In this document: positions 1 to 8,964 of the stretch, in pieces
Position numbering within the stretch: the stretch's first letter is position 1
Layout: every line of letters begins with the position of its first letter
Assembly: GCF_000385215.1 (NCBI RefSeq)
Contig: NZ_ARQK01000061.1
Coordinates: forward strand, 116,652 to 180,651
Origin: Thioalkalivibrio thiocyanoxidans ARh2
GTDB taxonomy: Bacteria; Pseudomonadota; Gammaproteobacteria; Ectothiorhodospirales; Ectothiorhodospiraceae
Reading direction: 5' to 3'
DNA: 64,000 nt
Translations under genes and position numbers: made by a program
The notes under the pieces: model-generated
Told to the model about the DNA's origin: nothing
What the model saw: the letters and a program-made list of their open reading frames with translations, nothing else
Databases searched by the model: none

Positions 1-1
1 C

Positions 2-351
<350 letters not shown>

Positions 352-352
<1 letters not shown>

Positions 353-2712
353 TGCGCATCAGTATTCAGTGGCTGCGGGACTGGCTGCAGATCGACGAGA
401 CCCCCGAGGAGCTGGGCCATCGCCTGACCATGGCGGGGCTGGAGCTGGACGCGATCGAGGCGGCGGCACCCGCGTTCAGTGGCGTACGCGTGGGCCGGGT
501 GGCGAAGGTGGAGCCGCATCCGGATGCCGATCGTCTGCGCGTCTGCCAGGTGGAGGTGGGCGAGGCCGAACCGCGGACCATCGTCTGCGGCGCGCCCAAT
601 GTGCACGAGGGCATGGTGGCGCCGGTCGCGGTGGTCGGCGCGGTGCTGCCCGACAACTTCAGGATCAAGAAGTCGAAGCTGCGCGGTGTCGCCTCCGCGG
701 GCATGCTGTGCTCGGCGCGCGAACTGGGGCTTGCGGAGGATGCCGAGGGCCTGCTCGCACTCCCCGCGGATCTCGAGATCGGCGCGGATCTGCGCACGGC
801 GCTGGGCCTGGATGATTACATCCTGGAAGTCGATCTCACGCCGAACCGGGCCGACTGTCTCGGGATGCGGGGGATTGCCCGCGAATGCTCGGCGCTGCTG
901 GACCGGCCGTTGAACGAGAACGTGGCCGAGCAGACCGGGGCGGAGCTCGACGCAGGCATGGCGATACGGGTCGAAGACGCCGAGGCCTGCCCGCTGTACG
1001 CGGCGCGCGTGCTGGACGGACTGGATGCGCGTGCGCCCACGCCGCTGTGGATGACCGAACGCCTGCGACGGGCAGGCGTGCGCCCGCTCAGCGCGATCGT
1101 GGACGTCACCAACTATGTGATGCTCGAACTCGGGCAGCCCCTGCATGCGTTCGACGCAGGCCGTCTGGGCGACACCATCGAGGTGCGCTGGGCGCGATCC
1201 GGCGAGTCGCTGACCCTGTTGGGCGGGGACCAGACCGTCGAACTGGGCGAGCAGGACCTGGTGATTGCCTCGGCGACCGCTCCGGTGGCGCTGGCCGGGA
1301 TCATGGGCGGCGCCGACAGCGCCGTGGACGATGACACGACGCGGGTGGTTCTCGAGTGCGCCCACTTTGCCCCGCTGGCACTGGCCGGACGGGCGCGGGC
1401 CCATGGCCTGCATACCGATGCCTCGCATCGCTTTGAACGTGGCGTGGATCCGACCCTGGTCGAGCAGGCCATGGAGCGCGCCACGCGTCTGCTGCTGGAG
1501 ATCTGTGGCGGACAGTGCGGGCCGGTGGAGCGTGCCGGCGAGTTGCCGTCCTCTCATTTCGAACAGCCGATCCGGCTGCGTCGGCCGCGTATCGAGCGGC
1601 TGCTCGGTGTGACGTTCGAGGATGAAGAGGTCGAGCGTATCCTGGCCGCGCTGGCTTGCCAGGTCGAGTCCACAGACGATGGCTGGCAGGTCCGGGCCCC
1701 CCGCGCGCGCTTCGATTTGGAGCGCGAGGAGGATCTGATCGAGGAACTGGCCCGGGTGCATGGCTACGACCGTCTGCCGCAGCGCCTGCCGTCCCCGGTG
1801 GCGCCGGCCGAGCGCCCATCGGCCCTGCGCGGGCTGCGCGACCAGTTGGCACAACAGGGCTTTCACGAGGTCATCAGCTTCAGCTTTATTGGTGCCGAGG
1901 CGTCGCGGGCCTTCTATCCCACGGTGGAGCCGCTGGGGCTGGCCAACCCGATCTCCAGTGATCTGGCGGTGATGCGCCCCGGCCTGTGGCCCGGCCTGGT
2001 TGCCACCGCGGCCTATAACCAGGCGCGCCAGCAGCCGGACCTGCGCCTGTTCGAGCATGGGCTGCGTTTTGTTCCGGATGCCTCTGGTCTGCGCCAGGAG
2101 CCGCGCCTCGCGGGCCTGCTGGGTGGTCGGGCGCAGCCGGAGCACTGGGAGGCCCCGTCGCGCCGGGTCGATTTCTTCGATGCCAAGGGGGTGGTCGAGG
2201 CGCTCTGTGCCTCCGTGGATGCACCGCTGGGCTTTCGTGCCCAGAAGCATGCGGCGCTCCACGACGGGCAGTCCGCCCGGATTCTGAAGGGTGATCGCCC
2301 GATCGGCTGGGTCGGGCGTCTGCACCCGGCCCTGTGCAAGCAGTTCGATGTGGAGCCGGTATATCTGTTCGATCTCGATGCCCGGGCGATCCTGCGCGCA
2401 CCGGTTGCGCAGTTCGCGCCGTTGTCACCGTATCCCTCGATCCGTCGGGATCTGGCCCTTGTGGTAAAGGAGACCGTTCCGGCCGGCGATGTGCTGAGTG
2501 CTATCGAGGAACTGGAGCTGGATCTGGTGCAGGATGTCCGAATGTTCGATGTCTACCGAGGCAAGGGGTTGAATCCGGACGAGAAGAGCCTCGCTTTGGG
2601 CTTGATTTTGCGGGCTTTTGATCGCACCCTAGGCGAACAGGACGTGGCAAGCGTCACCGACAAGGTCGTCGAGCATCTCCACGCTCGCTTCCAGGCAACC
2701 CTGAGGCAGTGA
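352..2712 (+). CDS. pheT: Phenylalanyl-tRNA synthetase beta chain
   Basis: Beta subunit of phenylalanyl-tRNA synthetase, 786 residues, close to the usual bacterial length. Domains in order: N-terminal OB-fold tRNA-binding domain (about 39-150), the B3/B4 editing domain (about 210-390), the B5 DNA-binding-like domain (about 400-470, [13 protein letters not shown] just before it), a catalytic-like core, and a C-terminal anticodon-binding FDX-ACB domain (about 690-786, beginning [14 protein letters not shown]). It directly follows pheS with a one-base overlap and is followed by ihfA after 4 bases, the standard pheS-pheT-ihfA operon of gammaproteobacteria. Confidence 0.98.
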
Positions 2713-2716
2713 TTCC

Positions 2717-3016
2717 ATGGCAGCAGTGACGAAGGCGGATCTCGCCGCCACGCTGAACGAAGAACTGGGTCTCAACAAGCGTGAGGCCAAGGAATTCGTC
2801 GAGATGTTCTTCGAGGAGATGCGCCAGTCGCTGGAAGAAGGCGAGGGTGTGAAGCTCTCGGGCTTCGGCAACTTCATCCTCCGCGACAAGAACCAGCGCC
2901 CCGGTCGCAATCCGAAGACCGGCGAGGAGATCCCGGTCTCCGCGCGCCGCGTGGTCACCTTCCGCCCGGGCCAGAAGCTGCGCGAGAGGGTCGAAAGCTA
3001 TGCTGGAAGCGAGTAA
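2717..3016 (+). CDS. ihfA: Integration host factor alpha subunit
   Basis: Sequence-specific DNA-bending protein of the HU/IHF family, 99 residues, acting in the nucleoid as a heterodimer with IhfB. The protein has the family's dimerisation helices, then VKLSGFGNF and the DNA-intercalating arm with [12 protein letters not shown], which matches IHF-alpha rather than HU. It lies 4 bases after pheT and overlaps the next gene, as in other gammaproteobacteria. IHF is also the usual helper at sigma-54 promoters, two of which are present in this window (flgA, flgB). Confidence 0.97.
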   Translation: MAAVTKADLAATLNEELGLNKREAKEFVEMFFEEMRQSLEEGEGVKLSGFGNFILRDKNQRPGRNPKTGEEIPVSARRVVTFRPGQKLRERVESYAGSE

Positions 3017-3356
3017 CCACCAGGAACTGCCCGCGATCCCGGGCAAACGCTACTTCACCATTGGCGAGGTGGCCGAGCTATGTCAGGTGAAGCCCCACGT
3101 GCTGCGCTACTGGGAACAGGAATTCCCGATGCTCGAGCCGGTCAAGCGGCGGGGCAATCGGCGCTACTACCAGCGCCAGGACGTGATCCTCATTCGCCAG
3201 ATTCGGGCCCTGCTGTACGAAGAGGGCTATACGATCAATGGTGCACGACAGAAGCTCTCGGGCGACGAGGCGAAGGGCGATCACCAGCAGGCGCGCCAGA
3301 TCATCCAGGATACGATCTCGGAACTGGAATCGGTTCTGCGCGTGCTACGGGCCTGA
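3000..3356 (+). CDS. MerR-family transcriptional regulator
   Basis: Small DNA-binding regulator of 118 residues. Residues about 19-90 form a MerR winged helix-turn-helix ([20 protein letters not shown], then [13 protein letters not shown]), followed by a short helical dimerisation tail. No metal- or drug-binding cysteines are visible, so it belongs to the effector-less subgroup usually found after ihfA. It overlaps the 3' end of ihfA by 17 bases, which implies co-translation. The target genes are unknown. Confidence 0.9.
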   Translation: MLEASNHQELPAIPGKRYFTIGEVAELCQVKPHVLRYWEQEFPMLEPVKRRGNRRYYQRQDVILIRQIRALLYEEGYTINGARQKLSGDEAKGDHQQARQIIQDTISELESVLRVLRA

Positions 3357-3360
3357 TGCC

Positions 3361-3389
3361 TTTCGTGGGCGCGGGGAATCGGATATGAT
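3361..3389 (+). promoter_or_regulatory. Probable sigma-70 promoter of tRNA-Pro
   Basis: TATGAT at 3384-3389 lies 9 bases before the tRNA 5' end and is followed by a GC-rich discriminator. The -35 region (TTTCGT, 3361-3366, 17-base spacer) is a poor match, so the call rests on the -10 and its position. Confidence 0.4.
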
Positions 3390-3398
3390 TCGCGGCTT

Positions 3399-3475
3399 CG
3401 GGGCGTAGCGCAGTCTGGTAGCGCATCTGCATGGGGTGCAGAGGGTCGCAGGTTCAAATCCTGCCGTCCCGACCA
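3399..3475 (+). tRNA. tRNA-Pro (anticodon GGG)
   Basis: A 77-base cloverleaf with encoded CCA (3473-3475). The acceptor arms CGGGGCG and CGTCCCG pair with one G-U. The D arm contains AGCGCAGTCTGGTAGCGC, the anticodon loop is ATGGGGT between TCTGC and GCAGA (anticodon GGG, reading CCC/CCU), and the T arm carries GGTTCAAATC. The first base C1 and the ATGGGGT loop are typical of bacterial tRNA-Pro. Confidence 0.97.
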
Positions 3476-3510
3476 AATTCAAGCACTTGAAGGTTGTTCT
3501 TCAGGTAAAT

Positions 3511-3538
3511 AAAAAGGCCGCATCGAGCGGCCTTTTTT
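3511..3538 (+). terminator. Bidirectional rho-independent terminator between tRNA-Pro and ycgR
   Basis: GGCCGC (3516-3521) and GCGGCC (3527-3532) form a stem with loop ATCGA. A T-run follows on the plus strand (3533-3538) and an A-run precedes it (3511-3515), so it can stop both the tRNA transcript and the ycgR transcript arriving from the minus strand. Confidence 0.9.
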
Positions 3539-3569
3539 GTGTCCGGGCTGAGATGGAGGGGCCGGGCTG

Positions 3570-4286
3570 TTACTCCATCGACCGTCGTCGCGCCTCGCGC
3601 TGGTAGTGGAGCAGGGCAATGTTGAGCTGCCGTTCCAGCCACTGGTTCATCCCGGTGATCTGAAAGCCTGCATACACATGCCCGTCGCGCGGGCTGCGGC
3701 GGCGGTTCGCCAGGCGCAGGTCGCCGCCGAGGCGCTCCCCTACATCCGGCAGCAGCAGGTTCTCGAAGCGCATCGGGGTCCCGATCTCGAGGGCCTCAAC
3801 CCACTCCTGTGGGACCTCCACGCACATGCCCTCGGCCGAGAGGTCGGCGAGATCGCCGATACCGGGCTCTTCCCATTCGCCGTACTGCAATTCCACGTGC
3901 GGGCGCTGACTAATCGGGATATGTACGCGAAAGGTCTCGCGTCGCTGGAGATATTGCAGGGTCTCGGGGTAGGGGCAGACGTAGAGCACCCCGGCGTCCT
4001 CGCGCTCGGTGCGCGAGACGACGGTGGAAAAGCGCACGGCGACCCCGCGCAGGCTGGCGAAGACCCGCATCCGGGTGCCCATCTCGACGTGGCGATTGGC
4101 CTCAACGGGCGTGAGTTCGTCGAGGAAGAGTTCGCGGCCCTCGGAATCAAGCCGGATCAGGGCGGAGTTGTACAGCGGGCCGTCGTCGTCGAGACGGACG
4201 TTGACGAGGGTGAGTTTGTGGTCCAGGTCTTTGAGGATGCCGGCAATCCGTTCCGGCCGGTCGACAGTGTAGTCGGTCTCGTCCAT
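3570..4286 (-). CDS. ycgR: YcgR-like flagellar brake, PilZ c-di-GMP effector
   Basis: A 238-residue protein with an N-terminal YcgR domain (about 10-110) and a C-terminal PilZ domain. The c-di-GMP-binding residues are present: RxxxR (Arg116 to Arg120) and DxSxxG (Asp148 to Gly153). In known systems YcgR/FlgZ binds c-di-GMP and slows the flagellar motor. The ATG at 4286 is chosen because the longer open frame upstream is low-complexity Arg/Ser/Pro sequence, and this start gives the normal family length. It is the last gene of flgM-flgN-ycgR, probably read from the sigma-28 promoter before flgM. Pseudomonas has the same association under the name flgZ. Confidence 0.9.
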   Translation of the reverse strand: MDETDYTVDRPERIAGILKDLDHKLTLVNVRLDDDGPLYNSALIRLDSEGRELFLDELTPVEANRHVEMGTRMRVFASLRGVAVRFSTVVSRTEREDAGVLYVCPYPETLQYLQRRETFRVHIPISQRPHVELQYGEWEEPGIGDLADLSAEGMCVEVPQEWVEALEIGTPMRFENLLLPDVGERLGGDLRLANRRRSPRDGHVYAGFQITGMNQWLERQLNIALLHYQREARRRSME

Positions 4287-4404
4287 GCGTGGCGTTGTGG
4301 TCGTTATTGGGCCAAGCCGCACGGTACTGCCCGGCTGTCCGGAATGCCAGCCCCGCGTTTGCGCGGGAGAGGAGTGAAAGGGGCGCGCGGAGGATGCGCG
4401 CGGG

Positions 4405-4890
4405 TCATGCGCGGGTGATGCGCCGGCCAGTGCGACTGCCGGACTGGGTGCGGCCGTAGGGGTCATAGGTGGGGGCCGGTCCGGGTTCCTCGCCGCGCAG
4501 GATCTGAATGGACATCTCCACGCGCCGCCGGTCGCGATCGATGAGTCGGGCGTTGCCCTGGTTGAGGGTATTGCAGCGCTCCACCGAACGGCGCAGCGCC
4601 TGCCAGTGGTCCTCCAGCTCGGCGCCGCTCTCGAGCCGGCTGAACAGCCGCGCGAGTCCCTCGGGCGTGTAGGTTTCACCGGCGGCCTCGATGGTTTCGC
4701 GCTGTCGCCGGCTCTCGGTCTCCAGCTCCTGCAGGAGCGTCTGCTTCTGGGCCACGACCTCGCGCAGGGTCTCGGGGGCGCGCGATTCCACGGCGCGGGT
4801 CTCCTGCAGCAGGATGTCCTCCATCTGATGGCTCAGTCGGATCGAGGCCTCCAGCGAGCGGAGAAAGGCGTGGCGCTGTTCGGGCGACAT
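4405..4890 (-). CDS. flgN: FlgN-type flagellar export chaperone
   Basis: A 161-residue, largely helical cytoplasmic protein with heptad-like sequence over about residues 5-100 (LLQETRAVESRAPETL, then VAQKQTLLQELE). FlgN proteins escort the hook-associated proteins FlgK and FlgL, both encoded further along, to the flagellar export gate. It starts 13 bases after flgM, and ycgR follows after about 118 bases. The identification rests on the helical pattern, the conserved NQGN motif and the position, since FlgN proteins are poorly conserved in sequence. Confidence 0.88.
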   Translation of the reverse strand: MSPEQRHAFLRSLEASIRLSHQMEDILLQETRAVESRAPETLREVVAQKQTLLQELETESRRQRETIEAAGETYTPEGLARLFSRLESGAELEDHWQALRRSVERCNTLNQGNARLIDRDRRRVEMSIQILRGEEPGPAPTYDPYGRTQSGSRTGRRITRA

Positions 4891-4903
4891 TGTCGGGTCT
4901 CGA

Positions 4904-5218
4904 TTAGCGCAACAGGCTTTCCAGCTCGATCATGCGATCGGCCAGCTGTTCGTTGTCCACCGGGTACTCGCCGTTGGAGATGGCTTCGCGCAACTCGGCG
5001 ACCCGCGCCTCGTCGAACGGGGCGTTGCTGGCGGCCCCGGAGGCGGCGTTCATCGCCTGCGCCGCACCGGTCAGGGTGACGGAGTCGTCCTGGCGGATCG
5101 GCGCCGAGGAGTTGCCCTGGGCGCCTGCGTCGGGCCGGGAGGTCTCGTCTCGGCCCTTTACGCTCGAGGTGTTGCCGTCCGGGCGCAGGCCGGGGTTGTT
5201 CGGGCCTTTGATATCCAT
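4904..5218 (-). CDS. flgM: Anti-sigma-28 factor FlgM
   Basis: A 104-residue protein with the FlgM layout: a disordered, polar N-terminal half starting MDIKG, then the sigma-28-binding helices (DSVTLTGAAQAM; ARVAELREAISNGEYPVD; LADRMIELE). FlgM holds FliA inactive until hook completion, when it is exported through the basal body. A ribosome binding site (AGGAAAC) precedes the ATG. A sigma-28 promoter lies just upstream, giving the usual autoregulatory arrangement. Confidence 0.95.
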   Translation of the reverse strand: MDIKGPNNPGLRPDGNTSSVKGRDETSRPDAGAQGNSSAPIRQDDSVTLTGAAQAMNAASGAASNAPFDEARVAELREAISNGEYPVDNEQLADRMIELESLLR

Positions 5219-5255
5219 GGTTCGGTTTCCTGTTTTTGCAATTCTACTGCAGAGG

Positions 5256-5282
5256 TTTACGGCAGCACCGGCTGAAACTGTA
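5256..5282 (-). promoter_or_regulatory. Sigma-28 (FliA) promoter of flgM-flgN-ycgR
   Basis: On the minus strand TACAGTTT (5282-5275) is followed by exactly 11 bases and GCCGTAAA (5263-5256). This is close to the enterobacterial consensus TAAAGTTT-N11-GCCGATAA. Transcription would start near 5249, about 30 bases before the flgM ATG. Confidence 0.82.
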
Positions 5283-5353
5283 GCCCCTTGAGGTATGAAT
5301 TTTCGAATCGCTTCACAGTTCGTGGCGGCGATCCATGGCGATGTTCCGCCATT

Positions 5354-6088
5354 CTACAGGGCCACGCGGACATGTCCGGACTCCAGGACCTCTCCTTCCA
5401 CGATGCGCCCCGACGAGCTGTTCTTCACGCGGATGCGGTCGCCGAGGACGCCATTCTCCAGCGCCTCGCCCTGCATGCGGATCGCCACCGAACCGTTCTC
5501 GGCCAGTATGGTGACGCGCTGGCCGCGGCTGACCACCTCGCGCTGGGTCACGTGTTGCTGGCCGAGGATCTGTCCCGGGCGGATGTTGCGTCGGGTCTGA
5601 AGCCCCACCAGTTCGCCTTTGTCCTCGAAATAGCTGCCGGCGTGCCGCGAGGTCTGTATGCGCTTGGTGCGCAGGTCGCCCGGCAGGATCGTGTGCTGGC
5701 GTCGCAGGTTGCGGTTCGCGACCAGGACTTCGGCATAGCGCTCGACGGTAACCGGCACATAGATCGACCAGCTCACGGGTGCTTCGCACTGCACCTGGAC
5801 CGCTGTATTGCCGTCGCGCCGTCCGCCGGGCGGGAACTGCGTCTCCAGGGCCTTGCTGCAGCGCGCGAGACGCAGGCGATTGTCCAGACGACCGATCTGG
5901 ACCTCCACCGCTTCGTCCCCCGGTGTGATGTCGAGCTCGTGATGGATGAAACGTTCGGCCGCCAGACGGATGTTCTCCACCGCCTCGATCTCGGCCTGAG
6001 CGGGGATGGATCCCAGGGCCAGAAAGATCCCTGCCGCGGCCGCGAGCCACCGGGAGCGAACAACGGGTTGGAGTAAAGGCTCATTCAT
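5354..6088 (-). CDS. flgA: Flagellar P-ring assembly chaperone FlgA
   Basis: A 244-residue periplasmic chaperone needed to assemble FlgI into the P ring. It has a signal peptide (hydrophobic WLAAAAGIFLALGS, cleavage near AQA) and a C-terminal SAF-like domain (ILPGDLRTKRIQ, then VSRGQRVTILAENGSVAIRMQGEAL). An in-frame ATG at 6142 would add 18 residues. I chose 6088 because a sigma-54 promoter occupies 6142-6157 and would start transcription near 6131, downstream of the earlier ATG. The gene is divergent from cheV and upstream of flgM, the arrangement seen in Vibrio and Pseudomonas. Confidence 0.93.
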   Translation of the reverse strand: MNEPLLQPVVRSRWLAAAAGIFLALGSIPAQAEIEAVENIRLAAERFIHHELDITPGDEAVEVQIGRLDNRLRLARCSKALETQFPPGGRRDGNTAVQVQCEAPVSWSIYVPVTVERYAEVLVANRNLRRQHTILPGDLRTKRIQTSRHAGSYFEDKGELVGLQTRRNIRPGQILGQQHVTQREVVSRGQRVTILAENGSVAIRMQGEALENGVLGDRIRVKNSSSGRIVEGEVLESGHVRVAL

Positions 6089-6141
6089 GGTCTGCGTGCG
6101 CGCCGGCTCGTCGATAATCGAGAGGTTTTCGGGCAGACGCA

Positions 6142-6157
6142 AGCAGAAAACATGCCA
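6142..6157 (-). promoter_or_regulatory. Sigma-54 promoter of flgA
   Basis: Minus-strand TGGCATGTTTTCTGCT, with the -24 GG (6156-6155) and -12 GC (6144-6143) separated by the required 10 bases. Consensus is TGGCACG-N4-TTGCW. Predicted transcription start is near 6131, leaving a leader of about 43 bases. Confidence 0.78.
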
Positions 6158-6176
6158 GACCGTTAGTGTTGCATCC

Positions 6177-6203
6177 TCAAGAGTGGCGGGGCGTGGCCGT
6201 TAC
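6177..6203 (+). promoter_or_regulatory. Sigma-28 promoter of cheV
   Basis: TCAAGAGT (6177-6184), 11 bases, then GCCGTTAC (6196-6203). The elements resemble the other two sigma-28 sites in the window, especially TCAAGCTT-N11-GCCGCTAC before the chemoreceptor gene. The leader to the cheV ATG would be about 120 bases. Confidence 0.62.
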
Positions 6204-6331
6204 CGGGTCAATAACGCATGCAATCGGCATACAGCGGCGGTTTGTAGCATGACAGCGCCGGTCCTGGGGGTGCACACTGGGTCCGGCGGGTCGAGGTGGC
6301 GAGTCGCCGGGCGAAGGGGGAGTGCAGGGCA

Positions 6332-7261
6332 ATGAGTCAATTCATTGACGATGTGAATCAACGGACCCAGCTGGTGGGGCAGAACCGTATGGAGCTGCTC
6401 CTGTTCCATCTGGGGAGCTCGCAGACCTTCGGGATCAACGTGTTCAAGGTGCGCGAGGTCATCCCTTCACCACCGCTGCGGCAGATTCCCGGTTCACTGA
6501 GCGTCGTGCGGGGTGTGGCCACCCTGCGAGGCGGGACGGTCCCCATCATTGACCTTGCACGCGCGATGGGGCTGCGCACGGCCGTGGGAGAGACGGAGGA
6601 CCACAAGGTGGTGGTGACCGAATTCAACCGGTCGGTGCAGGGCTTCTGGGTCTCGGCCGTCGACCGGATCGTCAACGTCAACTGGGAAGACGTAAAGTCG
6701 CCACCACGGGGGACCGGGCGCGAGTCCTTCCTGGTCGCCGTGACCGAGATCGACGACAAGCTGGTCGAGATCATCGATGTCGAACGGGTGCTGTCGATCG
6801 TCAATCCGTTGCCCATTAACGTGTCCGACGCGGTGCGCGCGGAGGCCGACGAAGAGCGCGAGCGGATCGGGAAGCGCAAGATCGTGATCGTCGATGACTC
6901 GCTGGTCGCCCGCAAGCAGATCGAGGGTGCCATCAAGGGTCTTGGCTGGGAATACCTGGTCTTCAAGGATGGTCGCGAGGCACTGGACTATCTTGAAGAG
7001 CAGGCCGAGGCCGGCAATGTGGGCGATGTGGTGGAGATGGTCATCTCGGACATCGAGATGCCGCGGATGGATGGCTATACCCTGACGGCCCGGATTCGGA
7101 CGAACGACCGGCTGAAGGACCTGAGGGTGTTGCTCCACTCCTCTCTGAGCGGGGAGTTCAATACCGATATGGTCAAGCGGGCAGGGGCGGATGCGTTCCT
7201 GTCCAAGTTCAATCCCGATGAGCTGGCCGAAGCCGTGCTTGAGCAGACCCGCAAGGATTGA
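6332..7261 (+). CDS. cheV: Chemotaxis coupling protein CheV (CheW-receiver fusion)
   Basis: A 309-residue cytoplasmic protein with an N-terminal CheW domain (about 20-160) that docks CheA to chemoreceptors, and a C-terminal response-regulator receiver domain (about 183-300). The receiver has the acidic pair in VIVDDS, the phosphorylatable Asp in VISDIEMPRMDG, and the conserved Lys in FLSKF. The ATG at 6332 is preceded by GGGGGAG. It is divergent from flgA and followed by cheR after 271 bases. CheV phosphorylation is thought to tune receptor-kinase coupling during adaptation. Confidence 0.95.
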   Translation: MSQFIDDVNQRTQLVGQNRMELLLFHLGSSQTFGINVFKVREVIPSPPLRQIPGSLSVVRGVATLRGGTVPIIDLARAMGLRTAVGETEDHKVVVTEFNRSVQGFWVSAVDRIVNVNWEDVKSPPRGTGRESFLVAVTEIDDKLVEIIDVERVLSIVNPLPINVSDAVRAEADEERERIGKRKIVIVDDSLVARKQIEGAIKGLGWEYLVFKDGREALDYLEEQAEAGNVGDVVEMVISDIEMPRMDGYTLTARIRTNDRLKDLRVLLHSSLSGEFNTDMVKRAGADAFLSKFNPDELAEAVLEQTRKD

Positions 7262-7532
7262 AACCGGTGTCCCCGCGGCCTGTGTCAATCGGCAGATTCG
7301 AGCGTTGTGGCATGGGGGCGGAAGGGGATTGCCGGCCGTGTGAGCGCCAGCGGCCATCGCGCGCCGCCTCCATTACCTGGTGTGATGCTGTCAGCGGGCG
7401 CGCGGTTGCACGTATACTGCACCCGTCCAGCAGGGGGCGGTCGTGCCCCGGTTGGATTCTTGGGCCCCGCTGTCAAGGATTCGTCATCAACGTGCCTGTT
7501 CGTCCGTATCTCCGAGCTTCAGGGATGACTTC

Positions 7533-8348
7533 GTGATCGATTCGCGCGACTACGAGGAGTTCTCGCGTTTCCTCTCCGAGTGCTGTGGCTTGGTGCTGGG
7601 CGACAGCCGTCAGTATCTCGTGTCGAGCCGTCTTTCGCGGCTGCTGGACGAGTTCGGCTACAAGAGCGTCCCGGAGCTCCTGCACGCGATGCGCCAGGCC
7701 CCAAACCCGCGCCTGCGCACGCGGGTGATCGACGCGATGACGACGAACGAAACCTCCTGGTTCCGCGATGGTTTCCCGTTCGAGATCCTGCGTCATGTGC
7801 TGCTCCCGGAGCGCGCGGAGAAGGGCGCGGGGATCAAGGTCTGGTCGGCCGGCTGCTCCAGCGGGCAGGAGGCCTACAGCATCTCCATGGTGGTGTCCGA
7901 GTGGGAAGAGTCGAGGCCCAGGCGGGTGGTGCCGGTGTCGATCGTGGGTACGGACCTGTCGGAGAAGATCCTGGACGATGCCCGGCGCGCGGTCTACGAC
8001 GGGCTGAGCATCGTGCGCGGCCTGAGCGAAGCGCGCCGCGCCCGCTTTTTCGAGACCGTGGCCGATGGGCACCGCGTACGCCCGGAGATCCAGCGCCGCT
8101 GCCGCTTCCAGAAGCTCAACCTGATCGACAGCTATGCGGCCCTGGGCAAGTTCGACATCGTGTTCTGCCGCAACGTGTTGATCTACTTCTCCGCCGAGAC
8201 CAAGCGCCAGGTTCTTGACGGAATCGCCCGCCAGATGAATCCCGGTGGCTATCTGTTTCTTGGCGCTTCCGAGACCGCGGGCCCCTACACCCAGGCCTTC
8301 GAAACGGTGCGCACCGAGTACGGCTCGGTCCTTCGCCTGAAGGGCTGA
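7533..8348 (+). CDS. cheR: Chemotaxis protein methyltransferase CheR
   Basis: A 271-residue S-adenosylmethionine-dependent enzyme that methylates glutamates on chemoreceptors. It has the N-terminal helical CheR domain (starting DSRDYEEFSRFLS) and a C-terminal Rossmann methyltransferase domain with VWSAGCSSGQEAYS (SAM-binding), the helix ending in DLSEKIL, and FDIVFCRNVLIYF. I chose the GTG at 7533, preceded by AGGGATGA, because the frame upstream is not family-like and this length matches other CheR proteins. It precedes the flgB operon as in Vibrio and Aeromonas. Confidence 0.95.
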   Translation: MIDSRDYEEFSRFLSECCGLVLGDSRQYLVSSRLSRLLDEFGYKSVPELLHAMRQAPNPRLRTRVIDAMTTNETSWFRDGFPFEILRHVLLPERAEKGAGIKVWSAGCSSGQEAYSISMVVSEWEESRPRRVVPVSIVGTDLSEKILDDARRAVYDGLSIVRGLSEARRARFFETVADGHRVRPEIQRRCRFQKLNLIDSYAALGKFDIVFCRNVLIYFSAETKRQVLDGIARQMNPGGYLFLGASETAGPYTQAFETVRTEYGSVLRLKG

Positions 8349-8424
8349 CGCGCCTTTGGCGCTGCGCCACCCGGTCGTCCCCCACGACCGCGGCACCCCT
8401 CTCCAGACATCCATCAGCCCATAG

Positions 8425-8440
8425 TGGCACACCAATTGCT
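8425..8440 (+). promoter_or_regulatory. Sigma-54 promoter of the flgB operon
   Basis: TGGCACACCAATTGCT, with -24 GG at 8426-8427 and -12 GC at 8438-8439 exactly 10 bases apart. Both the TGGCAC and TTGCT boxes match the consensus. Transcription would begin near 8451, 67 bases before flgB. Confidence 0.88.
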
Positions 8441-8517
8441 TCGTCCCTGTCGTACGGGGCGAAGCGGTTTCGTCCCGAGGAACCTGAAGTGCGCCACAGG
8501 CGGACGGGGTACGACGG

Positions 8518-8928
8518 ATGAGTCTTTCTCTCGACAAGGCGATGGGCATCCTGCCGGAGGCGGTGAACGTCCGTGCGAAGCGGATGGAGCTGCTGGCCTC
8601 GAATATCGCGAATTCCGATACGCCGAACTACAAGGCGCGCGATATCGACTTTCGCTCGGTGCTGCAGGCGGCTGCCGGCGAGGGCGGCAACATGCCGATG
8701 GCGAGCACGCATCAGGGCCATATCGGCTCCGGCGGTGCGGGTAGTGCCAACGGATCGATGGAGACGCTTTATCGCGTGCCGTCGCAGCCGTCGCTGGATG
8801 GCAACACCGTGGACCCGCAACTCGAGCGCGCGGCCTTTGCCGAAAACTCCCTGCAGTACCAGAGCAGCCTCGAGTTCCTGAACCGCCGGGTTTCCGGCAT
8901 CCGTGATGCCCTGCGGGGCGAGCGCTAG
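8518..8928 (+). CDS. flgB: Flagellar proximal rod protein FlgB
   Basis: A 136-residue rod subunit at the base of the flagellar axial structure. The N-terminal rod-family motif is present (LLASNIANSDTPNYKARDIDF), followed by a Gly/Ser-rich middle and a C-terminal helix (SSLEFLNRRVSGIRDAL) that pairs with the N-terminal one. It is exported by the flagellar type III system without a cleaved signal. First gene of the flgBCDEFGHIJ run, directly downstream of a strong sigma-54 promoter. Confidence 0.97.
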   Translation: MSLSLDKAMGILPEAVNVRAKRMELLASNIANSDTPNYKARDIDFRSVLQAAAGEGGNMPMASTHQGHIGSGGAGSANGSMETLYRVPSQPSLDGNTVDPQLERAAFAENSLQYQSSLEFLNRRVSGIRDALRGER

Positions 8929-8964
8929 TAGGGCCGTCGTTGATGGCTACGGGAGAGTGATGTC

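Noticed and set aside
6089..6142. Longer FlgA starting at ATG 6142
   Set aside because: The predicted sigma-54 transcript begins downstream of this codon, and the extension puts a long charged stretch before the signal peptide.
7262..7532. Possible promoter between cheV and cheR
   Set aside because: A TATACT hexamer at about 7413 has no acceptable -35 at 16-18 bases, and no sigma-28 or sigma-54 pattern fits. cheR may be read through from cheV; nothing firm can be annotated in this gap.
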